Both the position numbers and the translations under genes were made by a program. The notes below the pieces were generated by a model. It ran no database searches, was not told where the DNA came from, and saw nothing but the letters and a program-made list of their open reading frames with translations. Positions 53,645 to 62,556 of a stretch of DNA of 64,000 nt are shown piece after piece; the stretch's first letter is position 1, and every line of letters begins with the position of its first letter. This DNA is from Halobacterium sp. KA-4 (GTDB lineage: Archaea > Halobacteriota > Halobacteria > Halobacteriales > Halobacteriaceae): the NCBI RefSeq assembly GCF_021028995.1, contig NZ_JAJJZG010000002.1:124001-188000 (forward strand), given 5' to 3'.

Positions 53645-55392
53645 GTCAAGCAGAAGAAATCACTGACTCCGGCGTAATCGAGAGCGTGAGTGGTCCGGTC
53701 GTGACCGCCACGGACCTCGACGCCCAGATGAACGACGTCGTCTACGTGGGCGACGAAGGCCTGATGGGCGAGGTCATCGAAATCGAAGGCGAAGTAACAA
53801 CCATCCAGGTCTACGAGGAGACCTCGGGCATCAGCCCGGGTGGCCCCGTGGACAACACGGGCGAACCCCTCACCGTCGACCTGGGCCCCGGTATGCTGGA
53901 CTCCATCTACGACGGCGTCCAGCGCCCGCTGGACGTCCTGCAGGGCGAGATGGGCGCGTTCCTCGACCGCGGTGTCGACGCGCCCGGTATCGACCTGGAG
54001 AAGGAGTGGTCGTTCGAGCCCGTCGTTGAGGAGGGCGACCACGTCGAGGCCGGTGACGTCCTCGGCACCGTCGACGAGACGGTTAGCATCGAGCACAAGG
54101 TGCTCGTGCCGCCGCGCAGCGACGGCGGCGAGGTCACCGAAGTGAACGCCGGCGAGTACACGGTCGACGAACCCGTCGCCGTGCTCGACAGCGGCGAGGA
54201 AATCGCGATGCGCCAGGAGTGGCCGGTTCGGCGTGCGCGTCCGTCCAAGGACAAGCACACGCCGCGGACGCCGCTCGTCACGGGCCAGCGGATTCAGGAC
54301 GGCCTGTTCCCGCTCGCGAAGGGTGGGACGGCCGCGATTCCGGGGCCGTTCGGCTCCGGGAAGACGGTCACCCAGCAGCAGCTCGCCAAGTGGTCCGACG
54401 CGGACATCGTCGTCTACATCGGTTGCGGGGAGCGCGGCAACGAGATGACGGAAGTCATCGAGGACTTCCCTGAACTGGAAGACCCTCAGACCGGGAACCC
54501 GCTGATGGCACGGACGTGTCTCATCGCGAACACGTCGAACATGCCGGTGGCGGCCCGCGAGTCCTGCATCTACACGGGCATCACCATCGCGGAGTACTAC
54601 CGCGACATGGGCTACGACGTGGCGCTGATGGCCGACTCCACCTCGCGGTGGGCCGAGGCCATGCGCGAAATCTCCTCGCGCCTCGAGGAGATGCCGGGCG
54701 AGGAGGGGTACCCCGCGTACCTCGCCGCTCGCCTCGCACAGTTCTACGAGCGCGCGGGCCTCTACACCACCCTCAACGACGACGAGGGGTCGGTGTCCGT
54801 GGTCGGCGCGGTCAGTCCGCCGGGCGGCGACTTCTCCGAGCCGGTCACCCAGAACACGCTGCGCATCGTGAAGACGTTCTGGGCGCTGGACGCAGACCTC
54901 GCCGAACGCCGGCACTTCCCCGCTATCAACTGGAACGAGTCGTACTCGCTGTACAAGGACCAGCTCGACGACTGGTGGCGAGAGAACGTCTCCGAGGACT
55001 TCCCGGAGGTCCGGCAGTGGGCCGTCGACGTCCTCGACGAGGAGACCGAACTGCAGGAGATCGTCCAGCTCGTCGGCAAGGACGCGCTGCCGGACGACCA
55101 GCAGCTCACCCTCGAAGTGGCGCGGTACCTCCGCGAGGCGTGGCTCCAGCAGAACGCGCTCCACGACGTCGACACCAACTGTGAGCCGGCGAAGACGTAC
55201 AAGATGCTCACGGCCATCAAGACGTTCAACGACGCGGCCTTCGACGCACTCGAAGCCGGCGTCCCCGTCGACGAGATTCAGAACGTCGACGCGGCGCCCC
55301 GCCTCAACCGTATGGGCGTCCAGGAGGACTGGGACGAGTACATCGAGGAGCTGAAAGACGACCTCACAGCGCAACTACGGGACCTCTACTAA
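53641..55392 (+). CDS. atpA: A-type ATP synthase catalytic subunit A
   Basis: The 583-residue catalytic subunit: N-terminal barrel (about 9-75), non-homologous insertion (about 110-190), and P-loop [19 protein letters not shown] near residue 236. [20 protein letters not shown] near residue 326 holds the Walker B segment, and [20 protein letters not shown] near residue 391 follows. No intein is present. The stop overlaps the atpB start by 1 bp (TAATG). Confidence 0.96.
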   Translation: MSQAEEITDSGVIESVSGPVVTATDLDAQMNDVVYVGDEGLMGEVIEIEGEVTTIQVYEETSGISPGGPVDNTGEPLTVDLGPGMLDSIYDGVQRPLDVLQGEMGAFLDRGVDAPGIDLEKEWSFEPVVEEGDHVEAGDVLGTVDETVSIEHKVLVPPRSDGGEVTEVNAGEYTVDEPVAVLDSGEEIAMRQEWPVRRARPSKDKHTPRTPLVTGQRIQDGLFPLAKGGTAAIPGPFGSGKTVTQQQLAKWSDADIVVYIGCGERGNEMTEVIEDFPELEDPQTGNPLMARTCLIANTSNMPVAARESCIYTGITIAEYYRDMGYDVALMADSTSRWAEAMREISSRLEEMPGEEGYPAYLAARLAQFYERAGLYTTLNDDEGSVSVVGAVSPPGGDFSEPVTQNTLRIVKTFWALDADLAERRHFPAINWNESYSLYKDQLDDWWRENVSEDFPEVRQWAVDVLDEETELQEIVQLVGKDALPDDQQLTLEVARYLREAWLQQNALHDVDTNCEPAKTYKMLTAIKTFNDAAFDALEAGVPVDEIQNVDAAPRLNRMGVQEDWDEYIEELKDDLTAQLRDLY

Positions 55393-56810
55393 TGAAAGAG
55401 TACAAGACAATCTCGGAAGTCAGCGGCCCGCTGGTGTACGTCGACATCGACGAGCCGGTGGCCTACGACGAGATGGTGGAAATCGAGACGCCTGACGGCG
55501 AAGTCAAGCGCGGTCAGGTGCTCGAATCCAGCGACGAGTTCGTCGCGATTCAGGTCTTCGAGGGCACCGAGGGCATCGGGCAGGACGCTTCGGTGCGGTT
55601 CCTCGGCGAGACCCTGAAGATGCCCGTGACCGAGGACCTCCTCGGTCGCGTGCTCGACGGCTCCGGCCAACCCATCGACGGCGGCCCGGACATCGTGCCC
55701 GAGGAACGCCGCGACATCGTCGGCGAAGCAATCAACCCCCACGCGCGCGAGTACCCCGAGGAGTTCATCCAGACGGGCGTCTCTGCCATCGACGGCATGA
55801 ACACGCTCGTGCGCGGGCAGAAACTCCCCATCTTCTCGGCGTCGGGGCTGCCCCACAGCGACCTCGCGCTCCAGATTGCGCGACAGGCCTCCGTCCCCGA
55901 GGAAGAGGCCAGCGAAGAGGGCGGCAGCGAATTCGCCGTCGTCTTCGGCGCGATGGGTATCACCGCCGAGGAAGCCAACGAATTCATGGAGGACTTCGAG
56001 CGCACCGGCGCGCTCGAACGCAGCGTCGTCTTCATGAACCTCGCGGACGACCCCGCCGTCGAGCGGACGGTCACGCCGCGGATGGCGCTCACCACGGCGG
56101 AGTACCTCGCCTTCGAGAAGGACTACCACGTCCTCGTCATCCTGACGGACATGACCAACTACTGCGAGGCGCTCCGCGAAATCGGTGCGGCCCGCGAGGA
56201 AGTCCCCGGCCGCCGTGGCTACCCCGGGTACATGTACACGGACCTCGCGCAGCTGTACGAGCGCGCCGGCCGCATCGAGGGCCGGGAGGGGTCGGTCACC
56301 CAGATTCCCATCCTCACGATGCCCGGCGACGACGACACCCACCCGATTCCGGACCTCACGGGGTACATCACCGAGGGCCAGATTATGATGGACCGCGACC
56401 TGAACAGTCAGGGCGTGACGCCGCCCGTGAACGTCCTCCCGAGCCTCAGCCGGCTGATGGACGACGGTATCGGCGAGGGCCTCACGCGCGAGGACCACGG
56501 CGACGTCTCCGACCAGCTGTACGCGGCGTACGCGGAAGGTGAGGACCTCCGTGACCTCGTGAACATCGTCGGTCGCGAGGCGCTCAGCGACCGCGACAAC
56601 CTCTACCTGGACTTCGCGGACCGCTTCGAGGCGGAGTTCGTCGACCAGGGCTTCGACACGAACCGCAGCGTCGAGGAGACGCTGGACCTCGGCTGGGAGC
56701 TGCTCAGCCTCTTCCCGAAGGAGGAGCTCAACCGCGTCGACGAGGAGCTCATCGAGCAGTACTACGTCGAGGACGAGGCCGAGGCCGAAGAGGCCGCGGC
56801 CGCCGACTAA
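55392..56810 (+). CDS. atpB: A-type ATP synthase regulatory subunit B
   Basis: The 472-residue non-catalytic nucleotide-binding subunit. [19 protein letters not shown] near residue 94; the region corresponding to the P-loop reads [20 protein letters not shown] near residue 151, degenerate as in all B subunits; [13 protein letters not shown]-type segment here [20 protein letters not shown]. The C-terminus is acidic and Ala/Glu-rich. It is followed by crtY after 93 bp instead of by atpD. Confidence 0.96.
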   Translation: MKEYKTISEVSGPLVYVDIDEPVAYDEMVEIETPDGEVKRGQVLESSDEFVAIQVFEGTEGIGQDASVRFLGETLKMPVTEDLLGRVLDGSGQPIDGGPDIVPEERRDIVGEAINPHAREYPEEFIQTGVSAIDGMNTLVRGQKLPIFSASGLPHSDLALQIARQASVPEEEASEEGGSEFAVVFGAMGITAEEANEFMEDFERTGALERSVVFMNLADDPAVERTVTPRMALTTAEYLAFEKDYHVLVILTDMTNYCEALREIGAAREEVPGRRGYPGYMYTDLAQLYERAGRIEGREGSVTQIPILTMPGDDDTHPIPDLTGYITEGQIMMDRDLNSQGVTPPVNVLPSLSRLMDDGIGEGLTREDHGDVSDQLYAAYAEGEDLRDLVNIVGREALSDRDNLYLDFADRFEAEFVDQGFDTNRSVEETLDLGWELLSLFPKEELNRVDEELIEQYYVEDEAEAEEAAAAD

Positions 56811-56903
56811 CCGCCGCGCCCGCGGCGTGCCGTCCACGTATCTTTTGCAGACGACCACCGTCGACCAGCCACGCGTGCGCACGGACGAACCGAGGGCGAC
56901 CTG

Positions 56904-57614
56904 ATGGCGACGTACCTCCAGTTCCTCGCCGCGTTCGTCGCGCCGCCGCTGCTCGCGCTCGCCGCGCTCCGCTTCCGTAACCACCGCGAGGACTGGTGGT
57001 CGTTGGCCGGCGTCGGCGTGCTGGTCGTGCTCGCGCTGGCGTACACGACGCCGTGGGACAACTACCTGATTCGCCGCGGCGTCTGGACGTATGGCGCGGA
57101 CACGGTTCTGGGGACGCTGTGGCTCGCGCCAATCGAAGAGTACGCGTTCGTGGCGATGCAGACCGTCGTCGCGGGACTGTGGGTGCAGTTCGTTGCTGGC
57201 CCGCCGGACGCCGGATTCGGTCCCTCGAAGCGTGACGCTGCAGTCGGCGCGCTCGCCGGCCTTGTCGTCACCGCCGCGGGCGCCGCGTTCCTCGGGACGG
57301 CGAGCACGTTCTATCTCGGCGCGATTCTCGCGTGGGCCGGACCCGTGCTCGCGCTCCAGTGGGCCGTCGGCTGGCAGTACCTCTGGGAACGCCCGCGCAC
57401 AGTCGCAGTGGGCGTCGGCGTGCCGACGCTGTACTTCGCCACCGTGGACCGCATTGCGCTCGCGGACGGTATCTGGACGATATCCGCGGAGTACACGACC
57501 GGCGTCGCCGTCGCAGGCCTCCCGGTCGAGGAGGGCGCGTTCTTCCTCGTGACGAACCTCTTCGTCGTGCAAGGACTGCTCCTCTACGACTGGGTGGTCG
57601 CGCGATGGGCGTGA
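56904..57614 (+). CDS. crtY: Lycopene beta-cyclase (CrtYcd type)
   Basis: A 236-residue membrane protein with about six or seven hydrophobic spans, in two homologous halves. Each half shows the family signature: TTPWDNYLIRRGVWTY near residue 48 and PIEEYAFVAMQTVVAG near 75; second half DRIALADGIWTISAEYTTGV near 180 and PVEEGAFFLVTNLFVVQG near 208. It cyclises lycopene to beta-carotene, the precursor of retinal. It overlaps the carotene dioxygenase gene by 10 bp. Confidence 0.9.
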   Translation: MATYLQFLAAFVAPPLLALAALRFRNHREDWWSLAGVGVLVVLALAYTTPWDNYLIRRGVWTYGADTVLGTLWLAPIEEYAFVAMQTVVAGLWVQFVAGPPDAGFGPSKRDAAVGALAGLVVTAAGAAFLGTASTFYLGAILAWAGPVLALQWAVGWQYLWERPRTVAVGVGVPTLYFATVDRIALADGIWTISAEYTTGVAVAGLPVEEGAFFLVTNLFVVQGLLLYDWVVARWA

Positions 57615-58632
57615 ACAGCCTCGACGAGGACGTCCGCCGCACGCTCGCGCGTCCAGCGCTCGCTGCCGGCTGGATTGGGGTCGCCGTCGCAGCGCTTCCA
57701 ACGCGCGCCGGCGTCGAGTTGCCGACGACGCTTCGGTACGCGCCGCTGGTCGCGAGCGTCGTGCTGTTCGGCCTCCCGCACGGCGCCATCGACTACGTCG
57801 CGCTCCCGCGCGCGGTCGCAGGTCGAGTGACCGGGCGCTGGCTCGCCGTCGTCGGCTGCCTCTACCTCGTACTCGGCGGCGCGTACGTGGTGGCGTGGTT
57901 CGCGTGGCCGGTCGCGGCGGCGCTGGCGTTCGTCGCGCTGACGTGGCTCCACTGGGGGCAGGGCGACGTCTACTCGCTGGCCGTGCTGCTGGACGCGGAT
58001 TATCTCGATTCGCGCGCGCGACGCGTGGCGACCGGCGTCGTCCGCGGCGGCCTGCCGATGCTCGTGCCGCTGCTGGGCCACCCGGAGACGTACCGCGAGG
58101 TAGTGGCGGCGTTCGCCGCGCCGTTCGGCGGCAACGTCGGCGACTTGTGGCTGTTCACACCGGACGCCCGGCTCGTGCTCGGCGTCGCGTTCGCAGTCGT
58201 AACCGTCGGGACGCTGGCCGCGAACCGGCTCGCGACCGCCGAGTCGCCGCCGACCGCGTGGCGCGTCGACGCCGCCGAAACCGTCGGCCTGTGGGCGTTC
58301 TTCCTTGTCGTTCCACCTGTGTTCGCTGTGGGGGTGTACTTCTGTCTGTGGCACGCGTCCGCCACGTCGCCCGCGCGGTCGCCGTCGACGGCACCTCGCG
58401 GCACGCGCTCGCGGCCGGCGACCTCCGGAAGCCCCTCGAGCGATTCGCGCGCGAGGCGACGCCCCTGACAGTTGCCGCGCTCGCGCTGCTCGCCGGCTTC
58501 TGGGTCGCCGTCCCGAACCCGCCGACGACACTCGCAGGCGCGACCGGACTGTACCTCGCGTTCGTCGCGGTGTTGACGCTCCCCCACGTCGCCGCCGTCA
58601 CGTGGATGGACCGCGCGGCAGGACTGCTGTAG
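57605..58632 (+). pseudogene. blh: Brp/Blh beta-carotene 15,15'-dioxygenase, frameshifted
   Basis: A membrane enzyme that cleaves beta-carotene to retinal. From the ATG at 57605 the frame shows VLFGLPHGAIDYVALPRAVA near residue 58, LTWLHWGQGDVYSL near residue 112, and GVYFCLWHA near residue 240; these His residues are the iron ligands. The frame then changes near 58355-58358 and continues [20 protein letters not shown] and [20 protein letters not shown] to the stop at 58632. One missing base would give LWHAxRHVARAV, 342 residues. All ligands, including the last HV, are preserved, so sequencing error is possible. Confidence 0.82.
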
Positions 58633-58660
58633 TTGGCGGCAGCGACAGGAAACGTTTACC

Positions 58661-58670
58661 TCCCTCCGTC
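58661..58670 (+). promoter_or_regulatory. Candidate internal promoter before atpD
   Basis: AACGTTTACC, centred about 30 nt upstream of the atpD ATG; could let atpD be transcribed independently of the two carotenoid genes. Confidence 0.4.
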
Positions 58671-58694
58671 CAGAAGTTGCCGCCAAGAGAACAG

Positions 58695-59375
58695 ATGGCC
58701 CAGGACATCAAACCGACCCGGAAGAACCTCATGGAGATCGAGGACCGCATCGAACTCTCCGAGCGGGGCCACGACACGCTCGAGCAGAAGCGCGACGGCC
58801 TCATCATGGAGTTCATGGACATCCTCGACCAGGCACAGGACGTCCGCGAGGACCTCGAAGCCAACTACGAGACCGCCCAGAAGAAGATCAACATGGCGCG
58901 CGCGATGGAGGGCGACATGTCGGTCCGCGGCGCGGCGGCGGCCCTCGAAGAACACCCCGAGATTACGGTCGAGTCCCGGAACATCATGGGCGTCGTCGTC
59001 CCGCAAATCGAGTCCTCGAAGGTCCGCAAGAGCCTCGACGAACGTGGCTACGGCATCCTCGGCACGAGCGCGCGCATCGACGAAGCCGCGGAAGCCTACG
59101 AGGAACTCCTGGAGTCCATCGTGCTCGCGGCGGAAGTCGAGACCGCGATGAAGAAGATGCTCACGGAAATCGAGACCACCAAACGCCGCGTGAACGCCCT
59201 GGAGTTCAAGCTCCTCCCTGAACTGTACGAGGGCCAGGAGTACATCGAGCAGAAGCTCGAGGAGCAGGAGCGCGAGGAGATCTTCCGCATGAAGAAGGTC
59301 AAAGCGAAGAAAGAGGAAGACGAGGAAGAGGAGGAGGAAGCCGCGCAGGCCGCCGAGGAAGCGCTGGCGGACTGA
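58695..59375 (+). CDS. atpD: A-type ATP synthase subunit D
   Basis: A 226-residue central-stalk rotor subunit made of two long helices (residues about 1-75 and 125-195) with [20 protein letters not shown] at the N-terminus and [20 protein letters not shown] (near residue 173) in the second helix. The C-terminus is an acidic/basic charged tail. It is separated from atpB by about 1.9 kb of carotenoid genes. Confidence 0.94.
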   Translation: MAQDIKPTRKNLMEIEDRIELSERGHDTLEQKRDGLIMEFMDILDQAQDVREDLEANYETAQKKINMARAMEGDMSVRGAAAALEEHPEITVESRNIMGVVVPQIESSKVRKSLDERGYGILGTSARIDEAAEAYEELLESIVLAAEVETAMKKMLTEIETTKRRVNALEFKLLPELYEGQEYIEQKLEEQEREEIFRMKKVKAKKEEDEEEEEEAAQAAEEALAD

Positions 59376-59422
59376 CCGGTCTCGTCCACGCCGGCTAAGT
59401 ACGACCCCTCCGTTCTCCGGGT

Positions 59423-59815
59423 ATGAGCTGTCCGAACTGCGGCGGCGACGAAGTCTTCTTTCCCGTGCCCGACGCCGTCAGCGACTACCTCCCCGACGAG
59501 CGGCCCGCGGCGACGCTGTGCACGAACTGCCTACACGTATCGCCGGCCGATGAGGCTCCCGACGAGTATCCGGACTTCACGCGGGTCAGCGACGCGTTCC
59601 CCGCGGACGGCGAGACCGGCGCGGTCTTCGCGTGTCTGCTCGCGCTGCTCGACCGGCTGGTCGTCCACCGCAGCGACGCCGAGCAGGTCGCCACCGAGGC
59701 CGAACGGCGGGGCGTCGACGTGTTGCTCGTTCTCGACCGGCTCGCCGCGGACGACGGCCTCGACCCCCACCTCGACCTCGCCCGGCGACGCCGCCAACTC
59801 GAACAACTCATCTAG
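59423..59815 (+). CDS. Small zinc-binding haloarchaeal protein, 130 aa
   Basis: A conserved haloarchaeal protein with two Cys pairs, CPNC (3-6) and CTNC (33-36), likely one zinc ribbon; the segment GGDEVFFPVPDAVSDYLPDE lies between. The C-terminal half is helical (FACLLALLDRLVVHRSDAEQ). The family has no known function; it does not overlap atpD (47 bp gap) but may share its transcript. Confidence 0.75.
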   Translation: MSCPNCGGDEVFFPVPDAVSDYLPDERPAATLCTNCLHVSPADEAPDEYPDFTRVSDAFPADGETGAVFACLLALLDRLVVHRSDAEQVATEAERRGVDVLLVLDRLAADDGLDPHLDLARRRRQLEQLI

Positions 59816-59920
59816 GGGCGCGGCCGGCCGTTGCCGGCGAGCGCGCGGGTGCGCTGACGCCGCTCCGGGACAGCGACGGCGTGCCGCAAGGGTTTAGCCG
59901 GCCGGCCAGTAACTCCCTGT

Positions 59921-60400
59921 ATGGCAGACTGTCCACTCGCCGACGAATGCCCCAGTTTCCAGGAGCAAATCGAAGGGATGGGGTGTCAACACTACGGCGA
60001 CCGCGGCGGGATGGAGTGGTGCAACCACTACAACCAGCCCATCAACGACCTGAAGACCGCGCCCGTAGTGCCCGGCGAGGAGGTCGTGCTGGAAGTCGAC
60101 GACATGCACGAGAGCGGCGCCGGCGTCGGCCGGCAGGAGGAGAGCGGCTTCATCGTGATGGTCGACGGCGTGCTGCCGCCGGCCCGCGTGAAAGCCGAGA
60201 TTACGAAGGTGAAGTCGAACTACGCCCGCGCCGACCTCGTCGAGAAGCTCCCCGACGAGCCCGAAGGCGAGGAGGGCGAAGAAGGTGAAGCAGGCGAGGA
60301 AGACGGCGAGGACGTCGAGAGCGAGGAAGACGAAGACGAGCAAGCGGAAGAAGCCGAGAGCGAGCGGCTCGGCAGCCGCGAGAACTTCTGGGGCAACTAG
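59921..60400 (+). CDS. Cys-rich TRAM-domain protein with acidic tail
   Basis: A 159-residue protein. N-terminus has clustered cysteines (Cys4, Cys10, Cys22, Cys34 in MADCPLADECPSF, GMGCQHYGDRGGMEWCNHYN). Residues about 50-110 form a TRAM domain (VDDMHESGAGVGRQEESGFI, VKAEITKVKSNYARADLVEK). The last 45 residues are Glu/Asp-rich. TRAM binds RNA in methylthiotransferases and methyltransferases; this one has no catalytic partner domain. Its stop overlaps the convergent CHAT gene by 4 bp. Confidence 0.85.
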   Translation: MADCPLADECPSFQEQIEGMGCQHYGDRGGMEWCNHYNQPINDLKTAPVVPGEEVVLEVDDMHESGAGVGRQEESGFIVMVDGVLPPARVKAEITKVKSNYARADLVEKLPDEPEGEEGEEGEAGEEDGEDVESEEDEDEQAEEAESERLGSRENFWGN

Positions 60401-62466
60401 CGGAACTGCTCGACCGAGAGGTCGTCGGTGAGGCGGACAGTCCCGTCGACGAGCACCGGGATACCCGAGTCTGCGAAGAACTCGTCTAGTGCCGACTGCG
60501 GGAGCGTCGTCTCCCGGACCGACGCGTCGTAGACGGCCGAGGACGTGTCCGTGTGCGAGTACGCCGACATCCCGCCGATGCCGCTCTTCCTGTGTGGGTA
60601 GTGATGGAGGGACACTGGCCACGCCCCGGATGCTGCCCGGACGGCGTCGGTGTCGAATTCGTGGAGAATGGAGACGTTGGAGTGGCTCTGTCGAACGTTG
60701 CTCTGCCCGTCGCCGAGAATCGTGTACCGGTCGGCCGGCGTGCCGGCGAGTTCGAGCGCGTCGAGAATTCCGTACAGCGGGAACCCAACGCCGAGGAGAG
60801 TCGCCGCCATTTCGCCGACTGACCGCGCATCGTCGTCGGCCACGTCGTCTACCGTGACGAAGCCGCCGGCAGCGCCGGCAGTCAACAGCGCGCGGCCCTG
60901 CTCGTAGGAGCGACAGCCGTTCAGGAAGAACGCCTTCACGCCCGTTCGCGCCAGCGTTCGGGTGTCGAGCGCCCCGTCCGGGCACATCATCCCCGAGTCC
61001 GTGACGTGGCCCACGAAGTGGAAGTAGTCCACGTCCTCGTACAGCGCCTCGCGTAGCTCCGCCGTCGACAGGTCGTGGGACACCCGCACGTCTGTCTCCC
61101 GGTACGGGTGCGAGTCGAACAGGGAGACGTCGCCCTGCTGGAGTCGGGCGTCGTTGAACACGACGTGGACGTCGAGCGCGCCGTCGTCAGCCGACGCCGA
61201 GAGGTCCCGTCGGAACGACCCCACCGTCGGGTTCGACGCGCGGACCGCGTGCCCGGGTGCGACCCACGAGTGGCCGGGCGTCTCGGCGTCCTCCGGCACG
61301 ACCACCGAGCGCGGCGTCGGCGCTGCCGTGCTCGCGGACCGTGCGAGCGCGCCGTCCGTGGACTGGAGCGCGTTCGGGGACGGCGTCAGGTCGACCTCCG
61401 AGGCCTACCGCGGCGGACTCCGCACCAGCGCCAGGTCGTCGAGCAAATAGGGGAGCACCGGTGCGTACGCCGAGTCCGCTTCGACGTCCGCCGTGTAGTG
61501 CCAGTCGAGCAATCCTTCCGTCGCCGAGCGCGGAATCTCGAGGTACTCGGCCGTGCGCTCGGCCAGCGGCAGCTCGAACAGCCGCTGGTAATCCAACTCC
61601 ACGCGCTCCTCCAACGCCGTGACGACTGTCGTCCGGAACGGGTAGACGCCAGCTGTCCGCACCGCGCAGTCCAGCGTGAACACGTGCTCCAGTATCGACC
61701 GCACGCTCTCGGCGAGGGCGTCGACACAGAGGTCGCGGCTGCGGCCGGCGGCGACCAGTCGCGGGCGGTTCCCCGGTTCGACGGTGGCACCGAGGTAGTA
61801 CGCCAGCGGCGCCACCGTGTAGATGGCCCCGTACGCCGGCGGTACCTCGATGCGCACTCCCGTCTCCGGGGGCGCGACCTCCGGCGGGATATTCAGCGTA
61901 TCTCCTCGCTCGATGGCCGGCGGATGGCCCCGTAGCGTCGGCCACGACCGATCCGGTGACTCCGTCTTCAGCGCCGACCCGAACGTCGACACCGCAGCCA
62001 TCAAATCTCGTGGGTCGTCCGTCGTCGTCACCGTCCCCGCCGGCGTCTCGTGGTGCGACCGAATCCCGAGCACCATCCGCGTCGCGGCCTCCGTCTCGAG
62101 AACCGACCGACCGTCGTCGAAGCGAGTGGTCGGTGCGGCGTCCTCGACGCGCACGTAGAGCTTCGCGTCGGGCGGCGAGAAGTCGACCTCGTAGGTGCCT
62201 CGCGGCAGTCGCTCGGCGGACTCCTCGGACTCGGGGCGGTGGACGGCCTCACCGTCGCGCCAGAAAATCACGTCGACGAACGTCGGCATTCGGAGTTCGC
62301 GCGCTTCGACGGCGACCGTCGCGTCGACGGGCATCGTGAAGCCGTCAGTCGACGCCGGCGTCGGGTCGACGGCCCGGTCCGTGTACAGCGGGAACTGCTC
62401 GCCCTCGACGGTGTCCCGGACGCGGAGCCCGTGCTCGTCGTCGAGTACGTCGACGTGGATCGTCAC
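60397..62466 (-). pseudogene. CHAT-domain protease-like protein with in-frame TAG
   Basis: One 690-codon frame starts at GTG 62466 and ends at 60397 but is interrupted by TAG at 61407-61405 (codon 354). Residues about 1-353: N-terminal domains of unknown function (VDFSPPDAKLYVRVEDAAP; PPAYGAIYTVAPLAYYLGAT). After the stop: CHAT caspase-like domain, with His487 in YFHFVGHVTDSG and Cys518 in FFLNGCRSYEQGRALL, the expected dyad. In the paralogue at 62557 the interrupted codon is CAG (Gln), so the TAG looks like a C-to-T change. Without read-through, only the N-terminal half would be made. Confidence 0.82.
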
Positions 62467-62556
62467 GCTTCGCGGCCCCCGCTGGCGGCCGCCTGCCAGT
62501 GCATAGCCGTAAATAGGATGTTTCGATTAAAAACATTCGGCCCGCGCGACCGGCTT

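Noticed and set aside
53296-57701. Two very long minus-strand frames (692 and 770 codons) opposite atpA and atpB
   Set aside because: They are shadows of conserved atp genes and have no recognisable motif or promoter.
56810-58695. The crtY/blh insert as a mobile element
   Set aside because: No transposase, integrase, terminal repeats or target duplication is visible; the codon usage looks like that of the neighbours.
61405-61407. TAG read as pyrrolysine in the CHAT gene
   Set aside because: No pyrrolysine genes are seen here, TAG is used as an ordinary stop by other genes in the window, and the paralogue has CAG at this position.
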